A stretch of 64,000 bases of DNA, from NCBI RefSeq assembly GCF_003014755.1, contig NZ_PYAW01000002.1:248001-312000 (forward strand), given 5' to 3'. The translations under genes were made by a program, and so were the position numbers. Source of the stretch: Chitinophaga niastensis. GTDB taxonomy: Bacteria; Bacteroidota; Bacteroidia; Chitinophagales; Chitinophagaceae. A model generated the notes under the pieces. It made no database searches. It was not told the origin of the DNA and was given only the letters and a program-made list of their open reading frames with translations. Below are positions 43,586-51,920 of this stretch, piece by piece (the stretch's first letter is position 1; the number at the start of each line of letters is the position of its first letter).

Positions 43586-43702
43586 ATGAAGGTAAGAGCT
43601 GCAATCAAAAAAAGAAGCGCGGATTGTAAAATAGTTCGTAGAAAAGGTGTTTTGTTGGTAATCAACAAAAAGAATCCTCGTTTTAAACAACGCCAGGGTT
43701 AA
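43586..43702 (+). CDS. rpmJ: 50S ribosomal protein L36, zinc-free variant
   Basis: The 38-residue gene reads [20 protein letters not shown] and ends NPRFKQRQG. Of the usual zinc ligands (Cys, Cys, Cys, His) only Cys14 remains: position 11 is Ser, position 27 is Asn and the His position is Phe. This is the C-minus type, which does not need zinc. It sits at the standard place between infA and rpsM, 59 bases before the latter. Confidence 0.95.
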   Translation: MKVRAAIKKRSADCKIVRRKGVLLVINKKNPRFKQRQG

Positions 43703-43761
43703 TCGATTCCCCTAACGGAATTTGATTTTTTAATCAGAATCATAAAATCTAAAATAGAAAT

Positions 43762-44142
43762 ATGGCACGTATAGCCGGTATAGATCTTCCTAAAAATAAA
43801 AGAGGAGAAATTGGCCTCACCTATATCTTTGGTATAGGCCGTTCTACCGCCCAATATATCCTGAACAAGGCGGAAATTGATTTCAACAAAAAAGTGCGGG
43901 ATTGGAATGATGATGAACAAGCTGCCATCCGTAATGTTATCAACGGTGAGTTTAAGGTAGAGGGTCAACTGCGTTCTGAAGTACAAATGAATATCAAGCG
44001 TTTGCTGGATATCGCTTGCTACCGCGGTTTACGCCACAGGAAAGGCTTACCGGTAAGAGGTCAGCGTACACGTACCAACAGCCGTACCCGTAAAGGTAAA
44101 CGTAAGACAGTGGCTGGTAAGAAAAAAGCAACTAAGAAATAA
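43762..44142 (+). CDS. rpsM: 30S ribosomal protein S13
   Basis: The 126-residue protein of the 30S head contacts tRNA and L5. Motifs: [34 protein letters not shown], and [20 protein letters not shown]. Ends in a basic tail. Confidence 0.98.
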   Translation: MARIAGIDLPKNKRGEIGLTYIFGIGRSTAQYILNKAEIDFNKKVRDWNDDEQAAIRNVINGEFKVEGQLRSEVQMNIKRLLDIACYRGLRHRKGLPVRGQRTRTNSRTRKGKRKTVAGKKKATKK

Positions 44143-44250
44143 TAAATAAAATCCCAGGTTGAAATCCCAATTCCGAATCAGAGGGGTTTCAAGGACATTG
44201 AGTCGTGTAAATTTGGGATCTGGAATTTCATATTTGGAATTTAAATCATT

Positions 44251-44652
44251 ATGGCAAAAGCAAATAATACAAAAACTGCTGCTAATAAAAAGAGGGTAGT
44301 AAAAGTAGATAACTACGGAGACGTACACATCTCCGCTAGCTTTAACAACATCATTGTTAGCATTACCAATAAGCACGGTCAGGTAATTTCCTGGTCTTCT
44401 GCGGGTAAGATGGGCTTCAGAGGTTCTAAAAAGAACACTCCTTATGCAGCTCAGCTGGCTGCACAGGATGCTGCTAAAGTTGCAATGGACTCTGGTCTGA
44501 AAAGAGCAGATGTTTTTGTTAAAGGCCCGGGTGCTGGTCGTGAAAGTGCTATCCGCGCTATCGCTAACTCCGGTATCGAAGTGAACATGATTAAAGACGT
44601 TACGCCTTTACCTCACAACGGTTGCCGTCCTCCTAAGAAGAGAAGAGTATAG
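44251..44652 (+). CDS. rpsK: 30S ribosomal protein S11
   Basis: The 133-residue protein lies on the 30S platform. Motifs: [40 protein letters not shown] and the end [18 protein letters not shown]. Full length. Confidence 0.98.
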   Translation: MAKANNTKTAANKKRVVKVDNYGDVHISASFNNIIVSITNKHGQVISWSSAGKMGFRGSKKNTPYAAQLAAQDAAKVAMDSGLKRADVFVKGPGAGRESAIRAIANSGIEVNMIKDVTPLPHNGCRPPKKRRV

Positions 44653-44806
44653 AAATATATATTCACAGATTCCAGATACCAGATTTCTTACGAAGTTTGG
44701 TATCTGGAGTTTGTAGTTTATTATTTATAAATGGGTGTATGATCAGGTTTTCAGATTTTTTGAAGAGCATGCACCATTAACTAAAAAATCTAAAGTATAT
44801 TTAATC

Positions 44807-45412
44807 ATGGCAAGGTACACAGGACCAAAGACCAAAATTTCCAGAATTTTTGGTGAACCCATTCTCGGTAATGGCAAGTATTTAAGTAAAAACAGTAACC
44901 CTCCGGGTCAGCATGGTGCTAATCGTAAACGCAAACAATTAGGTGAATACGCACTGCAGCTGAGAGAAAAACAGAAAGCAAAATACACTTATGGTTTGCT
45001 GGAGCGTCAGTTCCGTAACCTGTTCGACGAAGCTACCCGTAGAAAAGGTGTTGCCGGTGAAGTATTGATCAAATTGCTCGAAGCCCGTCTGGATAACACT
45101 GTTTTCCGTCTGGGTATCGCACCTTCCCGCCCTGCTGCACGTCAGCTGGTTTCTCACAAGCACGTAACTGTTAACGGTGTCGTTGTTAATACTCCTTCTT
45201 TCCAACTGAAACCAGGAGATGTTATCAGCCTGAAAAACAAAACCGCAAACAATTCTGCATTGACCAGCGTTATTCGTGGAAAAAATCCTAAGTTTAGCTG
45301 GTTAGATTGGAGCGAAAAAGAAATGAAAGGTATATTCATTGCTTATCCTGAGAGAGAGAGCGTTCCTGAGAATATCAAGGAACAACTGATTGTAGAATTG
45401 TACTCTAAGTAA
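44807..45412 (+). CDS. rpsD: 30S ribosomal protein S4
   Basis: ATG 44807 gives the normal N-terminus MARYTGPKTKISRIFGEPIL and 201 residues; an earlier in-frame ATG at 44735 would add 24 residues unlike the family and overlaps an intergenic hairpin (AGATACCA / TGGTATCT). The S4 RNA-binding domain (LEARLDNTVFRLGIAPSRPA, VSHKHVTVNG) is complete. S4 starts 30S assembly and controls the alpha operon in some bacteria. Confidence 0.97.
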   Translation: MARYTGPKTKISRIFGEPILGNGKYLSKNSNPPGQHGANRKRKQLGEYALQLREKQKAKYTYGLLERQFRNLFDEATRRKGVAGEVLIKLLEARLDNTVFRLGIAPSRPAARQLVSHKHVTVNGVVVNTPSFQLKPGDVISLKNKTANNSALTSVIRGKNPKFSWLDWSEKEMKGIFIAYPERESVPENIKEQLIVELYSK

Positions 45413-45480
45413 TAAATAATTAGTCCATGGCCTTGGTCATGGACTAACCTCATATTTAAACAAATAAATCTATCATATCA

Positions 45481-46476
45481 ATGGCAATTTTAAATTTCCA
45501 GAAACCTGATAAGATCGTATTGCAGAAGTCTACCGACTTTGAAGCTCAATTCGAATTCCGTCCATTAGAACCAGGTTATGCTGTGACTGTCGGTAATGCG
45601 TTACGTCGCGTACTGTTGTCTTCTTTGGAGGGCTATGCCATTGTGGGTATTAAGATCGAAGGGGCAGATCACGAGTTCGCTACACTGAAAGGTGTTACTG
45701 AAGACGTTACTGAGATTATTCTGAATCTGAAACAGGTTCGTTTTAAGAAGATCTCTGAGAGTGATGTAACGAACGAAAAGATCACGCTATCGATCAAGGG
45801 TAAAACAGAATTTCGTGCGGATATGATTGAAAAAGCCACCAGTGCTTTCCAGATCATGAATCCTGAGCTGTTAATCTGCACCCTGGATCCTTCTGCTAAG
45901 CTGGATATCGAATTGACTATCGGCAAAGGTCGTGGTTATGTTCCGGCTGAAGAAAACAAGCCCAAAGATGCAATATTTGGCTACATCGCTATCGACTCTA
46001 TCTTTACGCCTATCAAGAACGTAAAGTACAGCATAGAAAATACCCGTGTTGAACAGAAAACTGACTATGAGAAGCTCGTAATGGAGGTGATCACAGATGG
46101 TACTATTCATCCGGAAGAAGCAGTAAAACAGGCTTCCCGCATTCTGATCCAGCATCTGATGATCATTACTGATGAAAACATCAGCTTTGATACTAAAGAC
46201 ACGGAGAAAGAAGACGTGGTAGACGAACAAACACTGCAACTGCGTAAGATCCTGAAAACACCACTGGAAGATCTCGATCTGAGTGTGCGTGCATTCAACT
46301 GTCTGAAAGCAGCTAAAATCAATTCATTGAGCGAACTGGTACAATACGAACAGGAAGAACTGATGAAGTTCAGAAACTTTGGCCAGAAATCACTGAGCGA
46401 AATTGAACAGGTATTAGGTGAAAGAGGTCTGCACTTCGGTATGGATCTTTCTAAACTGAAACTGGAAGAAGAATAG
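45481..46476 (+). CDS. rpoA: RNA polymerase subunit alpha
   Basis: The 331-residue protein has an N-terminal dimerisation domain ([40 protein letters not shown]) and, after an acidic linker at about 235-250, a C-terminal domain ([39 protein letters not shown]) that contacts activators and UP elements. It forms the scaffold for beta and beta-prime. An AGCTAA repeat separates it from rplQ. Confidence 0.98.
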   Translation: MAILNFQKPDKIVLQKSTDFEAQFEFRPLEPGYAVTVGNALRRVLLSSLEGYAIVGIKIEGADHEFATLKGVTEDVTEIILNLKQVRFKKISESDVTNEKITLSIKGKTEFRADMIEKATSAFQIMNPELLICTLDPSAKLDIELTIGKGRGYVPAEENKPKDAIFGYIAIDSIFTPIKNVKYSIENTRVEQKTDYEKLVMEVITDGTIHPEEAVKQASRILIQHLMIITDENISFDTKDTEKEDVVDEQTLQLRKILKTPLEDLDLSVRAFNCLKAAKINSLSELVQYEQEELMKFRNFGQKSLSEIEQVLGERGLHFGMDLSKLKLEEE

Positions 46477-46480
46477 TCTT

Positions 46481-46541
46481 AACAGCTATTAGCCATTAGC
46501 TGTTAGCGTTTAGTGCTAAAAGCTAATAGCTAACAGCTAAT
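46481..46541. repeat. AGCTAA-type intergenic repeat between rpoA and rplQ
   Basis: AACAGCTATTAGCCATTAGC, TGTTAGCGTTTAGTGC and AGCTAATAGCTAACAGCTAA: the two halves are inverted copies, giving a long potential hairpin. Confidence 0.75.
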
Positions 46542-46600
46542 ATCTAAACAAAGTACCTTGCAATTCCTGACACGGTGTAAGGGTTAAAACAAATAATGTC

Positions 46601-47092
46601 ATGCGTCACGGAGTTAAATTAAACAAATTAAGCAGAACTGCTTCCCACCGTAAAGCCCTGATGTCCAATCTGGCTTGCGAACTGATCAGCCATAAACGTA
46701 TCAACACTACACTGGCAAAGGCTAAAGCCCTGCGTGTGTACGTTGAGCCGCTGCTGACAAGAGGCAAAACCGATTCTACCCACAACCGTAGAATTGTGTT
46801 CAGCTACCTGCAGGATAAAGAAGCTATCAAGGAACTGTTCAGCACGATCAGTGAGAAAATAGCTACCCGTCCTGGTGGTTACACCCGTATCATTAAGCTG
46901 GGTAAACGTCATGGAGATAACGCAGAAGTTGCGATGATTGAACTGGTAGATTTCAACGAAATCTACGGAGTATCAACTGAAAAAACTGCTGCTAAGAAAA
47001 CACGTCGTGCCGGTGGTGCTAAGAAAAAAGGTGATGAAGCAACTGAAACTAAAGCTGCTGACACTACAACAGAAGAAAAATCTGCTGAATAA
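46601..47092 (+). CDS. rplQ: 50S ribosomal protein L17 with acidic tail
   Basis: The 163-residue protein lies at the tunnel exit. The core [38 protein letters not shown] and [20 protein letters not shown] is normal. A tail of about 40 residues past the usual 120-127 is rich in Lys, Ala, Glu and Thr ([20 protein letters not shown]), as in several Bacteroidota. It ends the operon with a strong terminator. Confidence 0.97.
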   Translation: MRHGVKLNKLSRTASHRKALMSNLACELISHKRINTTLAKAKALRVYVEPLLTRGKTDSTHNRRIVFSYLQDKEAIKELFSTISEKIATRPGGYTRIIKLGKRHGDNAEVAMIELVDFNEIYGVSTEKTAAKKTRRAGGAKKKGDEATETKAADTTTEEKSAE

Positions 47093-47110
47093 TCTTATAG
47101 TAACGATACG

Positions 47111-47144
47111 AAAAAAGGACAAAGCCTCGCTTTGTCCTTTTTTT
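47111..47144 (+). terminator. Terminator at the end of the ribosomal operon
   Basis: AAAAAAGGACAAAGC / GCTTTGTCCTTTTTTT with a three-base loop. Confidence 0.93.
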
Positions 47145-47203
47145 ATGCATAGATAAATGCAGATATTTCGTAATATTACAGTAGTATTATTAACTACCCT
47201 CCT

Positions 47204-48031
47204 ATGAAATACCTGAAATGCGACAGCTGTGGTCATGCCAATGCAATTAAGTCAGAGTACCTCACTTTTTGTGATGAGTGCGGCAAAAAGCTCCCCCATA
47301 CTTTTGCAGAGTGGCGTAAAACGCATCCCATGGCTTCTTTTCCGGAGTACCAGCAAAAAGTAGGCATCTCCATAAAAATAGAAAAGCCAAATATGGCGAT
47401 AGCCTGGGTGAAAAAACAGTTTCAGCCGGCCAACAGGGGTAAAGTAATTCTCTTTTTTTCTCTCTTAACAGTACTGGTAGCTACGGCAGGTACTTTATTC
47501 GGTAAACGTGCGGTATATACCTTGCTGTACCCAAAAGTAGCAAAGAGTAGCTTGTACAGCAGCTGGCAAACGGCCACTATTGGGCGTCAGGCACTGGAAA
47601 TAAGCACTCCTGTGAAATTGTGGGTGCATGATCAGCCACTGGAAGGTGAGGAGGCTAAAAGCATTGAATATTCCAAAAGTTATAAAAATGAAGATGGCGG
47701 TGGTATACAAATATCTGTCAACATGTTCAGCTATTTGAGCAATGTGGCCAATAGCGTGGAAGAAGCTGTTGCCCAGTCACATAACGCTATGCAATTGGGA
47801 GGAGAGATAACGGATATACAGTGTAAGTCAGTACCAGTATTGATTTCCGGTCTGCCAGGTATACTGGAGGAAGGTAATTACCTGTATAAAAGTGCTATCC
47901 GTCTGGCATTTTGTAACCTGGTAATGATTAAGGGAAATAGCCGCTGGCAAATTCATATAAACTACCGGGATGATGATCAGATAGGCCAGCAGGTGGCACA
48001 AAGAGTATTGAAATCTGTAAAAATTAAGTAA
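47204..48031 (+). CDS. Zinc-ribbon single-pass membrane protein
   Basis: The 275-residue protein has an N-terminal zinc ribbon with two CxxC pairs (KCDSCGHAN and FCDECGKKL), a cytosolic link, one membrane helix at about 86-104 (ILFFSLLTVLVATAGTLF), and an outer domain of about 165 residues with no known relative (GGGIQISVNMFSYLSN). A zinc ribbon on the inside and a soluble domain outside suggests a sensor or scaffold. It lies alone between the ribosomal operon and carA; function unknown. Confidence 0.75.
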   Translation: MKYLKCDSCGHANAIKSEYLTFCDECGKKLPHTFAEWRKTHPMASFPEYQQKVGISIKIEKPNMAIAWVKKQFQPANRGKVILFFSLLTVLVATAGTLFGKRAVYTLLYPKVAKSSLYSSWQTATIGRQALEISTPVKLWVHDQPLEGEEAKSIEYSKSYKNEDGGGIQISVNMFSYLSNVANSVEEAVAQSHNAMQLGGEITDIQCKSVPVLISGLPGILEEGNYLYKSAIRLAFCNLVMIKGNSRWQIHINYRDDDQIGQQVAQRVLKSVKIK

Positions 48032-48079
48032 CATATTTATTTCTGGTAAAAAAAATCTGCAATTAACTGTTGCATTTCA

Positions 48080-48087
48080 TAACTTTG
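48080..48087 (+). promoter_or_regulatory. carA promoter -7 box
   Basis: TAACTTTG followed by CAC, 82 bases before the carA ATG, matches TAnnTTTG. Confidence 0.6.
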
Positions 48088-48103
48088 CACGGTTTTTTAT
48101 CCG

Positions 48104-48141
48104 AACCTTCAGGGCTTTTACACCCTTGAAGGTTTTTTTTA
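48104..48141 (+). terminator. Terminator hairpin in the carA leader
   Basis: AACCTTCAGGG pairs with CCCTTGAAGGTT (one bulge) and is followed by eight T. It lies between the carA promoter and the start codon, so it can act as an attenuator rather than an end of a gene. Confidence 0.75.
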
Positions 48142-48168
48142 AAATATAAAACAAGACAGATACCAGAA

Positions 48169-49290
48169 ATGCCTCAGACAAGAACCATCCAACCTGCCAT
48201 ACTGCTGTTAGACGACGGTACGGTTTTTCAGGGAAAAGCTTTTGGGAAAATTGGCACTGCCGCCGGTGAACTAGCTTTCAATACCGGTATGACGGGTTAC
48301 CAGGAAGTGTTTACAGACCCTTCTTACAAAGGACAGGTACTTATTATGAACAACTGCTACATTGGGAACTACGGCACCAAGAAAGATGACGTAGAAAGTA
48401 GCAGTGTGAAGATCAGCGGTTTGATCGCTAAGAATATTGCGTATAACTATTCCAGGAAGATGGCTGATGCGTCACTGGAAACGTTCCTGACCGACAATAA
48501 CCTGGTAGCCATTTATGATGTTGATACCCGTGCCCTCGTGTCTCACATCCGTAGCAAAGGTGCTATGAACTGTATTATCTCTTCAGAAGAACTGGACGTA
48601 GAAAAGCTGAAAGTTGAATTGGCGAAAGTGCCGTCAATGGAAGGTTTGGCCTTATGCCAGGAAGTAACCACCAAAGAGGTATACAATATAGGAGATCCGG
48701 CATCGGACATCCGTATTGCAGTACTGGATAATGGGGTAAAGAGGAATATGCTGAAATGTTTGTCTGAAAAAGGCGCATACCTGCAGGTATTTCCTACCGA
48801 CACCAAATTTGAAGTGTGCGAAGAATTTAAGCCACATGCTTACTTTATTTCTAATGGTCCCGGCGATCCGGCTCCGTTGAAATACGCAGTAGATACGGTG
48901 AAAAAAATCCTGGCTGCAGAAAGACCGATGTTCGGTATCTGCCTGGGACATCAGCTGCTGGCATTGGCCAATGATATTCCAACTTACAAGATGCACCATG
49001 GTCACCGTGGTTTAAACCATCCGGTAAAAAACCTGAAAACAGGTTTGTGTGAGATCACTACCCAAAACCACGGTTTTGCGGTTGATCCTAAAGCCATAGC
49101 TGCCAGTGATAACGTGGAGGTTACGCACGTTAACCTGAATGATCACTCCGTAGAAGGTATTCGTATCAAGAACAAGCCGGCATTCAGCGTACAGTATCAC
49201 CCGGAATCAACCCCTGGTCCGTTTGATAGCCGTTATTTGTTTGATGATTTCTTTGAGATGATCAGAGCGAATAAAGCTGCCAGCCTTTAG
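48169..49290 (+). CDS. carA: Carbamoyl-phosphate synthase small subunit
   Basis: The 373-residue glutaminase subunit makes ammonia for carbamoyl phosphate used in arginine and pyrimidine synthesis. N-terminal domain: FNTGMTGYQEVFTDPSYKGQ. Class I amidotransferase domain: the nucleophile Cys in FGICLGHQLLALAN, and His/Glu in YHPESTPGP. carB is not next door in this window. The stop codon lies at the edge of an AGCTAA repeat. Confidence 0.97.
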   Translation: MPQTRTIQPAILLLDDGTVFQGKAFGKIGTAAGELAFNTGMTGYQEVFTDPSYKGQVLIMNNCYIGNYGTKKDDVESSSVKISGLIAKNIAYNYSRKMADASLETFLTDNNLVAIYDVDTRALVSHIRSKGAMNCIISSEELDVEKLKVELAKVPSMEGLALCQEVTTKEVYNIGDPASDIRIAVLDNGVKRNMLKCLSEKGAYLQVFPTDTKFEVCEEFKPHAYFISNGPGDPAPLKYAVDTVKKILAAERPMFGICLGHQLLALANDIPTYKMHHGHRGLNHPVKNLKTGLCEITTQNHGFAVDPKAIAASDNVEVTHVNLNDHSVEGIRIKNKPAFSVQYHPESTPGPFDSRYLFDDFFEMIRANKAASL

Positions 49291-49341
49291 CTTTTAAGCA
49301 TATAATTTACTAATAGCTAAAAGCTAAACGCTTATAGCTAA
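49284..49341. repeat. AGCTAA-type repeat after carA
   Basis: CCTTTAGCTTTTAAGC then TAATAGCTAAAAGCTAAACGC and TTATAGCTAAAAT; it overlaps the last two codons of carA. Confidence 0.65.
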
Positions 49342-49348
49342 AATGAAG

Positions 49349-49372
49349 ACGGTCCCGAGGAATCGGGACCGT
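49349..49372 (+). terminator. Terminator after carA
   Basis: ACGGTCCCGA / TCGGGACCGT around GGAA, then TGCATTTT. Confidence 0.8.
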
Positions 49373-49381
49373 TGCATTTTA

Positions 49382-49400
49382 AAATTCCACGTTATGAAAA
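49382..49400. repeat. 19-bp direct repeat, copy 1
   Basis: AAATTCCACGTTATGAAAA, identical to 49610-49628. Each copy follows a hairpin of the form ACGGnTC..GAnCCGT. A 42-codon frame starts at the ATG here (MKTNEITMQLGNSV) but has no support. Confidence 0.75.
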
Positions 49401-49577
49401 CAAACGAAATTACTATGCAACTAGGCAATAGTGTTTCCGCCGTTTTATTACATAACAATATTATAGAAAAAAGACGTGTAATGGTGAAATCAGTTGCTGA
49501 ATATTTTGGATCATTGGCATAATCTGTTGATTTATGCTTGTTTTTCGAAGAATATACCGGGATTGGGACAAAAAAAT

Positions 49578-49599
49578 ACGGCTCTGTGATCAGAGCCGT
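49578..49599. terminator. Hairpin before copy 2 of the 19-bp repeat
   Basis: ACGGCTCTG / CAGAGCCGT with a four-base loop and TTGCCTTT after it. Confidence 0.65.
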
Positions 49600-49609
49600 T
49601 TGCCTTTAT

Positions 49610-49628
49610 AAATTCCACGTTATGAAAA
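49610..49628. repeat. 19-bp direct repeat, copy 2
   Basis: The same 19 bases as 49382-49400, 228 bases apart. The rest of 49630-50000 is AT-rich and holds no gene that I can support. Confidence 0.75.
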
Positions 49629-50000
49629 ACTGATACAAAAATACGATATTTTGCTAAAACGTTTTAGTTAATCTTTGAGTTTTACAGAAGACTGATAAAT
49701 CTTATGCTGTAATAACAATTCAAAGGTCGGACCAAATAAACGTTCTAAGAAATAATGCAGGTTAAATTTTTCTTAAACAAGTTTAGATTTTGCAGTCCAT
49801 CGTATTTGTAAATATTTTTATTTATGAGTTATTTTCGTGTTGTTGCTGTTTCTTTATCAAATATACAAAATAAAACATGAAAATTCCAAGCATTGGATGT
49901 TAAATAATTGCCTTTTCGGCGAAAAAAATAAACATTAAATTATTAATAATATGTTTACTCTTCTTATTACTTTATCTAACTACTTATTTTAAGCCCAAAA

Positions 50001-51200
50001 TTATTTGTTAGTTCGGTCAGGATATATCTCTAATGCCTTTTTCAGGCAGACCATGGCATGACGAATGTCTTCTGTATTGAGCACATAAGCCAGGCGCACT
50101 TCATTTTTCCCCAACCCAGGTGTAGCATAAAACCCGGTTGCAGGCGCCATCATCACCGTTTGGCCTTCGTAAGAGAAGGAATCCAGCATCCACTGACAGA
50201 ACTTATCGGAATCGTCGATAGGTAAACTGGCCATAGCGTAGAAAGCTCCACCTGGATTAGGACAAAATACATCCGGGATCTCATTCAGCATTTTTACCAA
50301 TATATCCCGACGGCTCAGGTACTCGGCTTTGATACCGTCAAAATAATCAGCAGGCAGATCTACTGCAGCTTCACCGGCAATTTGTGCAAAAGAAGGAGGA
50401 CTGAGGCGTGCCTGCGCAAACTTCATAGTAGCATCCAGCACAGATTGATTTTTAGTAACAAATGCGCCTATACGACCACCACATGCGCTGTAACGCTTGG
50501 AGATGGTATCCATCAGTATCACATTGTTTTCCATTCCTTCCAGGTTCATCGCGGAAAAATGCTGACCACTGTAGCAAAACTCGCGGTAGGCTTCATCGGA
50601 GAACAGGAACAGGTTATGTTTCAGGCACAGCTCTTTCAGTACTTCCATTTCTGCCTGGCTATACAGATAACCGGTTGGGTTATTTGGGTTACAGATCAGG
50701 ATCGCTTTGGTACGTGGTGTAATGGCTTTTTCAAAATCGGCCATAGCGGGTAACGCAAAACCGGTTTTAATGCTGGCTGTAATGGTTTTTATTTTCACTT
50801 CGGCCTCTACTGCAAACCCGTTGTAGTTGGCGTAAAAAGGTTCCGGAACAATCACTTCATCTCCCGGATCCAGGCAGGCCATGAATGCAAATACAATGGC
50901 TTCAGAACCACCGGTAGTTACAATGATCTGGTTATGATTAAGAGAGATGTTGAATCTTTCATAATAGGTAACCAGTTTGCGGCGATAGCTTTCATTTCCT
51001 GCGCTGTGGCTGTATTCCAGGATCTTGAAATCGGAATGACGCACCGCATCCAGTACCGGCTTAGGTGTTTCAATATCCGGCTGCCCGATGTTGAGGTGAT
51101 ATACTTTAACACCTCTTTTCTTTGCTGCTTCAGCGAAGGGTACAAGCTTTCTGATGGGAGAAGGCGGCATTTGCTCACCTCTCTGGCTAATGGTAGGCAT
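50001..51200 (-). CDS. PLP-dependent aminotransferase, class I/II
   Basis: The ATG at 51200 gives 399 residues beginning MPTISQRGEQMPPSPIRKLV; the longer start at 51254 adds 18 residues unlike the family. Fold type I motifs: YHLNIGQPDIETP, TTGGSEAIVFAFMACLDPGD, CNPNNPTG, SDEAYREF, and the PLP lysine in DTISKRYSACGGRIGAF. It most resembles aspartate/aromatic aminotransferases. The exact substrate is not readable. Confidence 0.92.
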   Translation of the reverse strand: MPTISQRGEQMPPSPIRKLVPFAEAAKKRGVKVYHLNIGQPDIETPKPVLDAVRHSDFKILEYSHSAGNESYRRKLVTYYERFNISLNHNQIIVTTGGSEAIVFAFMACLDPGDEVIVPEPFYANYNGFAVEAEVKIKTITASIKTGFALPAMADFEKAITPRTKAILICNPNNPTGYLYSQAEMEVLKELCLKHNLFLFSDEAYREFCYSGQHFSAMNLEGMENNVILMDTISKRYSACGGRIGAFVTKNQSVLDATMKFAQARLSPPSFAQIAGEAAVDLPADYFDGIKAEYLSRRDILVKMLNEIPDVFCPNPGGAFYAMASLPIDDSDKFCQWMLDSFSYEGQTVMMAPATGFYATPGLGKNEVRLAYVLNTEDIRHAMVCLKKALEIYPDRTNK

Positions 51201-51251
51201 AAAATTGTTTTGATTCTTTTGCGTTGCAAAGATAGGGGATACTATGGGCAA

Positions 51252-51285
51252 CAAAAAAACCTTACAGCATTGTGCTGTAAGGTCT
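51252..51285 (-). terminator. Terminator after the DUF1573 gene
   Basis: On the minus strand ACCTTACAGCA / TGCTGTAAGGT is followed by seven T. Confidence 0.88.
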
Positions 51286-51307
51286 TAAATATGTTTCAGT
51301 GCGAATG

Positions 51308-51724
51308 TTAGTTGTTGGTACCTCCACCTACTGTACCGGTCAGGTGCAATTCCTTGTCCTGATCCACGCCTCTGAACTTAACCCAGATGGTTTTATTCTG
51401 CTGACCCAAACCGTTTGCGCTATAGCTAGCGGTTACTTTACCTTTTTTACCAGGCAGGATCGGTTCTTGTGTCCATTTTGGTGTAGTGCAACCGCAACTT
51501 GCGCGGGCAGCTTCAATCAAAATCGGTTCTTTGGAAATGTTGGTGAATTCGAAGTCAACAGAAACAGGTTTGTTCAGCTCTGTTTTACCAAAATCAACCG
51601 TTTCTTTTACAAATTTTACTTTTGCATCTGCTGCATTTTGAGGAGCTGGCGTAGTTTGAGCCCACAGCGCTGTAGTCAACAGCATGCTCGCAAATAGGGA
51701 TAAGATGAATTTTTTCATTTTCAT
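51308..51724 (-). CDS. DUF1573-type secreted protein
   Basis: The 138-residue protein has a signal peptide (LSLFASMLLTTALWAQ) and one DUF1573/ASPM-like immunoglobulin-type domain: VDFGKTELNKPVSVDFEFTN, ISKEPILIEAARASCGCTTP, and WTQEPILPGKKGKVTASY. The ASCGCTTP loop is the family signature. Such proteins are common in Bacteroidota periplasm or surface, with unknown role. It has its own terminator. Confidence 0.88.
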   Translation of the reverse strand: MKMKKFILSLFASMLLTTALWAQTTPAPQNAADAKVKFVKETVDFGKTELNKPVSVDFEFTNISKEPILIEAARASCGCTTPKWTQEPILPGKKGKVTASYSANGLGQQNKTIWVKFRGVDQDKELHLTGTVGGGTNN

Positions 51725-51895
51725 ATGATGGTTTTTTAAATCGACCGGTTAAAAAATATGAATATCTTTCTAGCCGATAACAAATTTACGGCCAAAAAGC
51801 ATTACATACCTTACAATTTATTAAATTCTTATTAAAAAAAATCAGATTATTTTAAATGAGAGATTTACGGCATTTCTCAACTGTATAATTAACCT

Positions 51896-51903
51896 TACTT
51901 TTG
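51896..51903 (+). promoter_or_regulatory. Promoter -7 box before the E1 dehydrogenase gene
   Basis: TACTTTTG, 18 bases before the ATG at 51921, fits TAnnTTTG. The leader would be very short. Confidence 0.5.
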
Positions 51904-51920
51904 TACTTTAACCAAGAGGC

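Noticed and set aside
44735-44806. A 24-codon upstream extension of rpsD
   Set aside because: It overlaps an intergenic hairpin area and does not resemble S4; the ATG at 44807 gives the usual N-terminus.
49394-49522. A 42-codon plus-strand frame (MKTNEITMQLGNSV) after carA
   Set aside because: The ATG lies in a duplicated 19-bp repeat, and the second copy leads to a stop after two codons, so translation is not supported.
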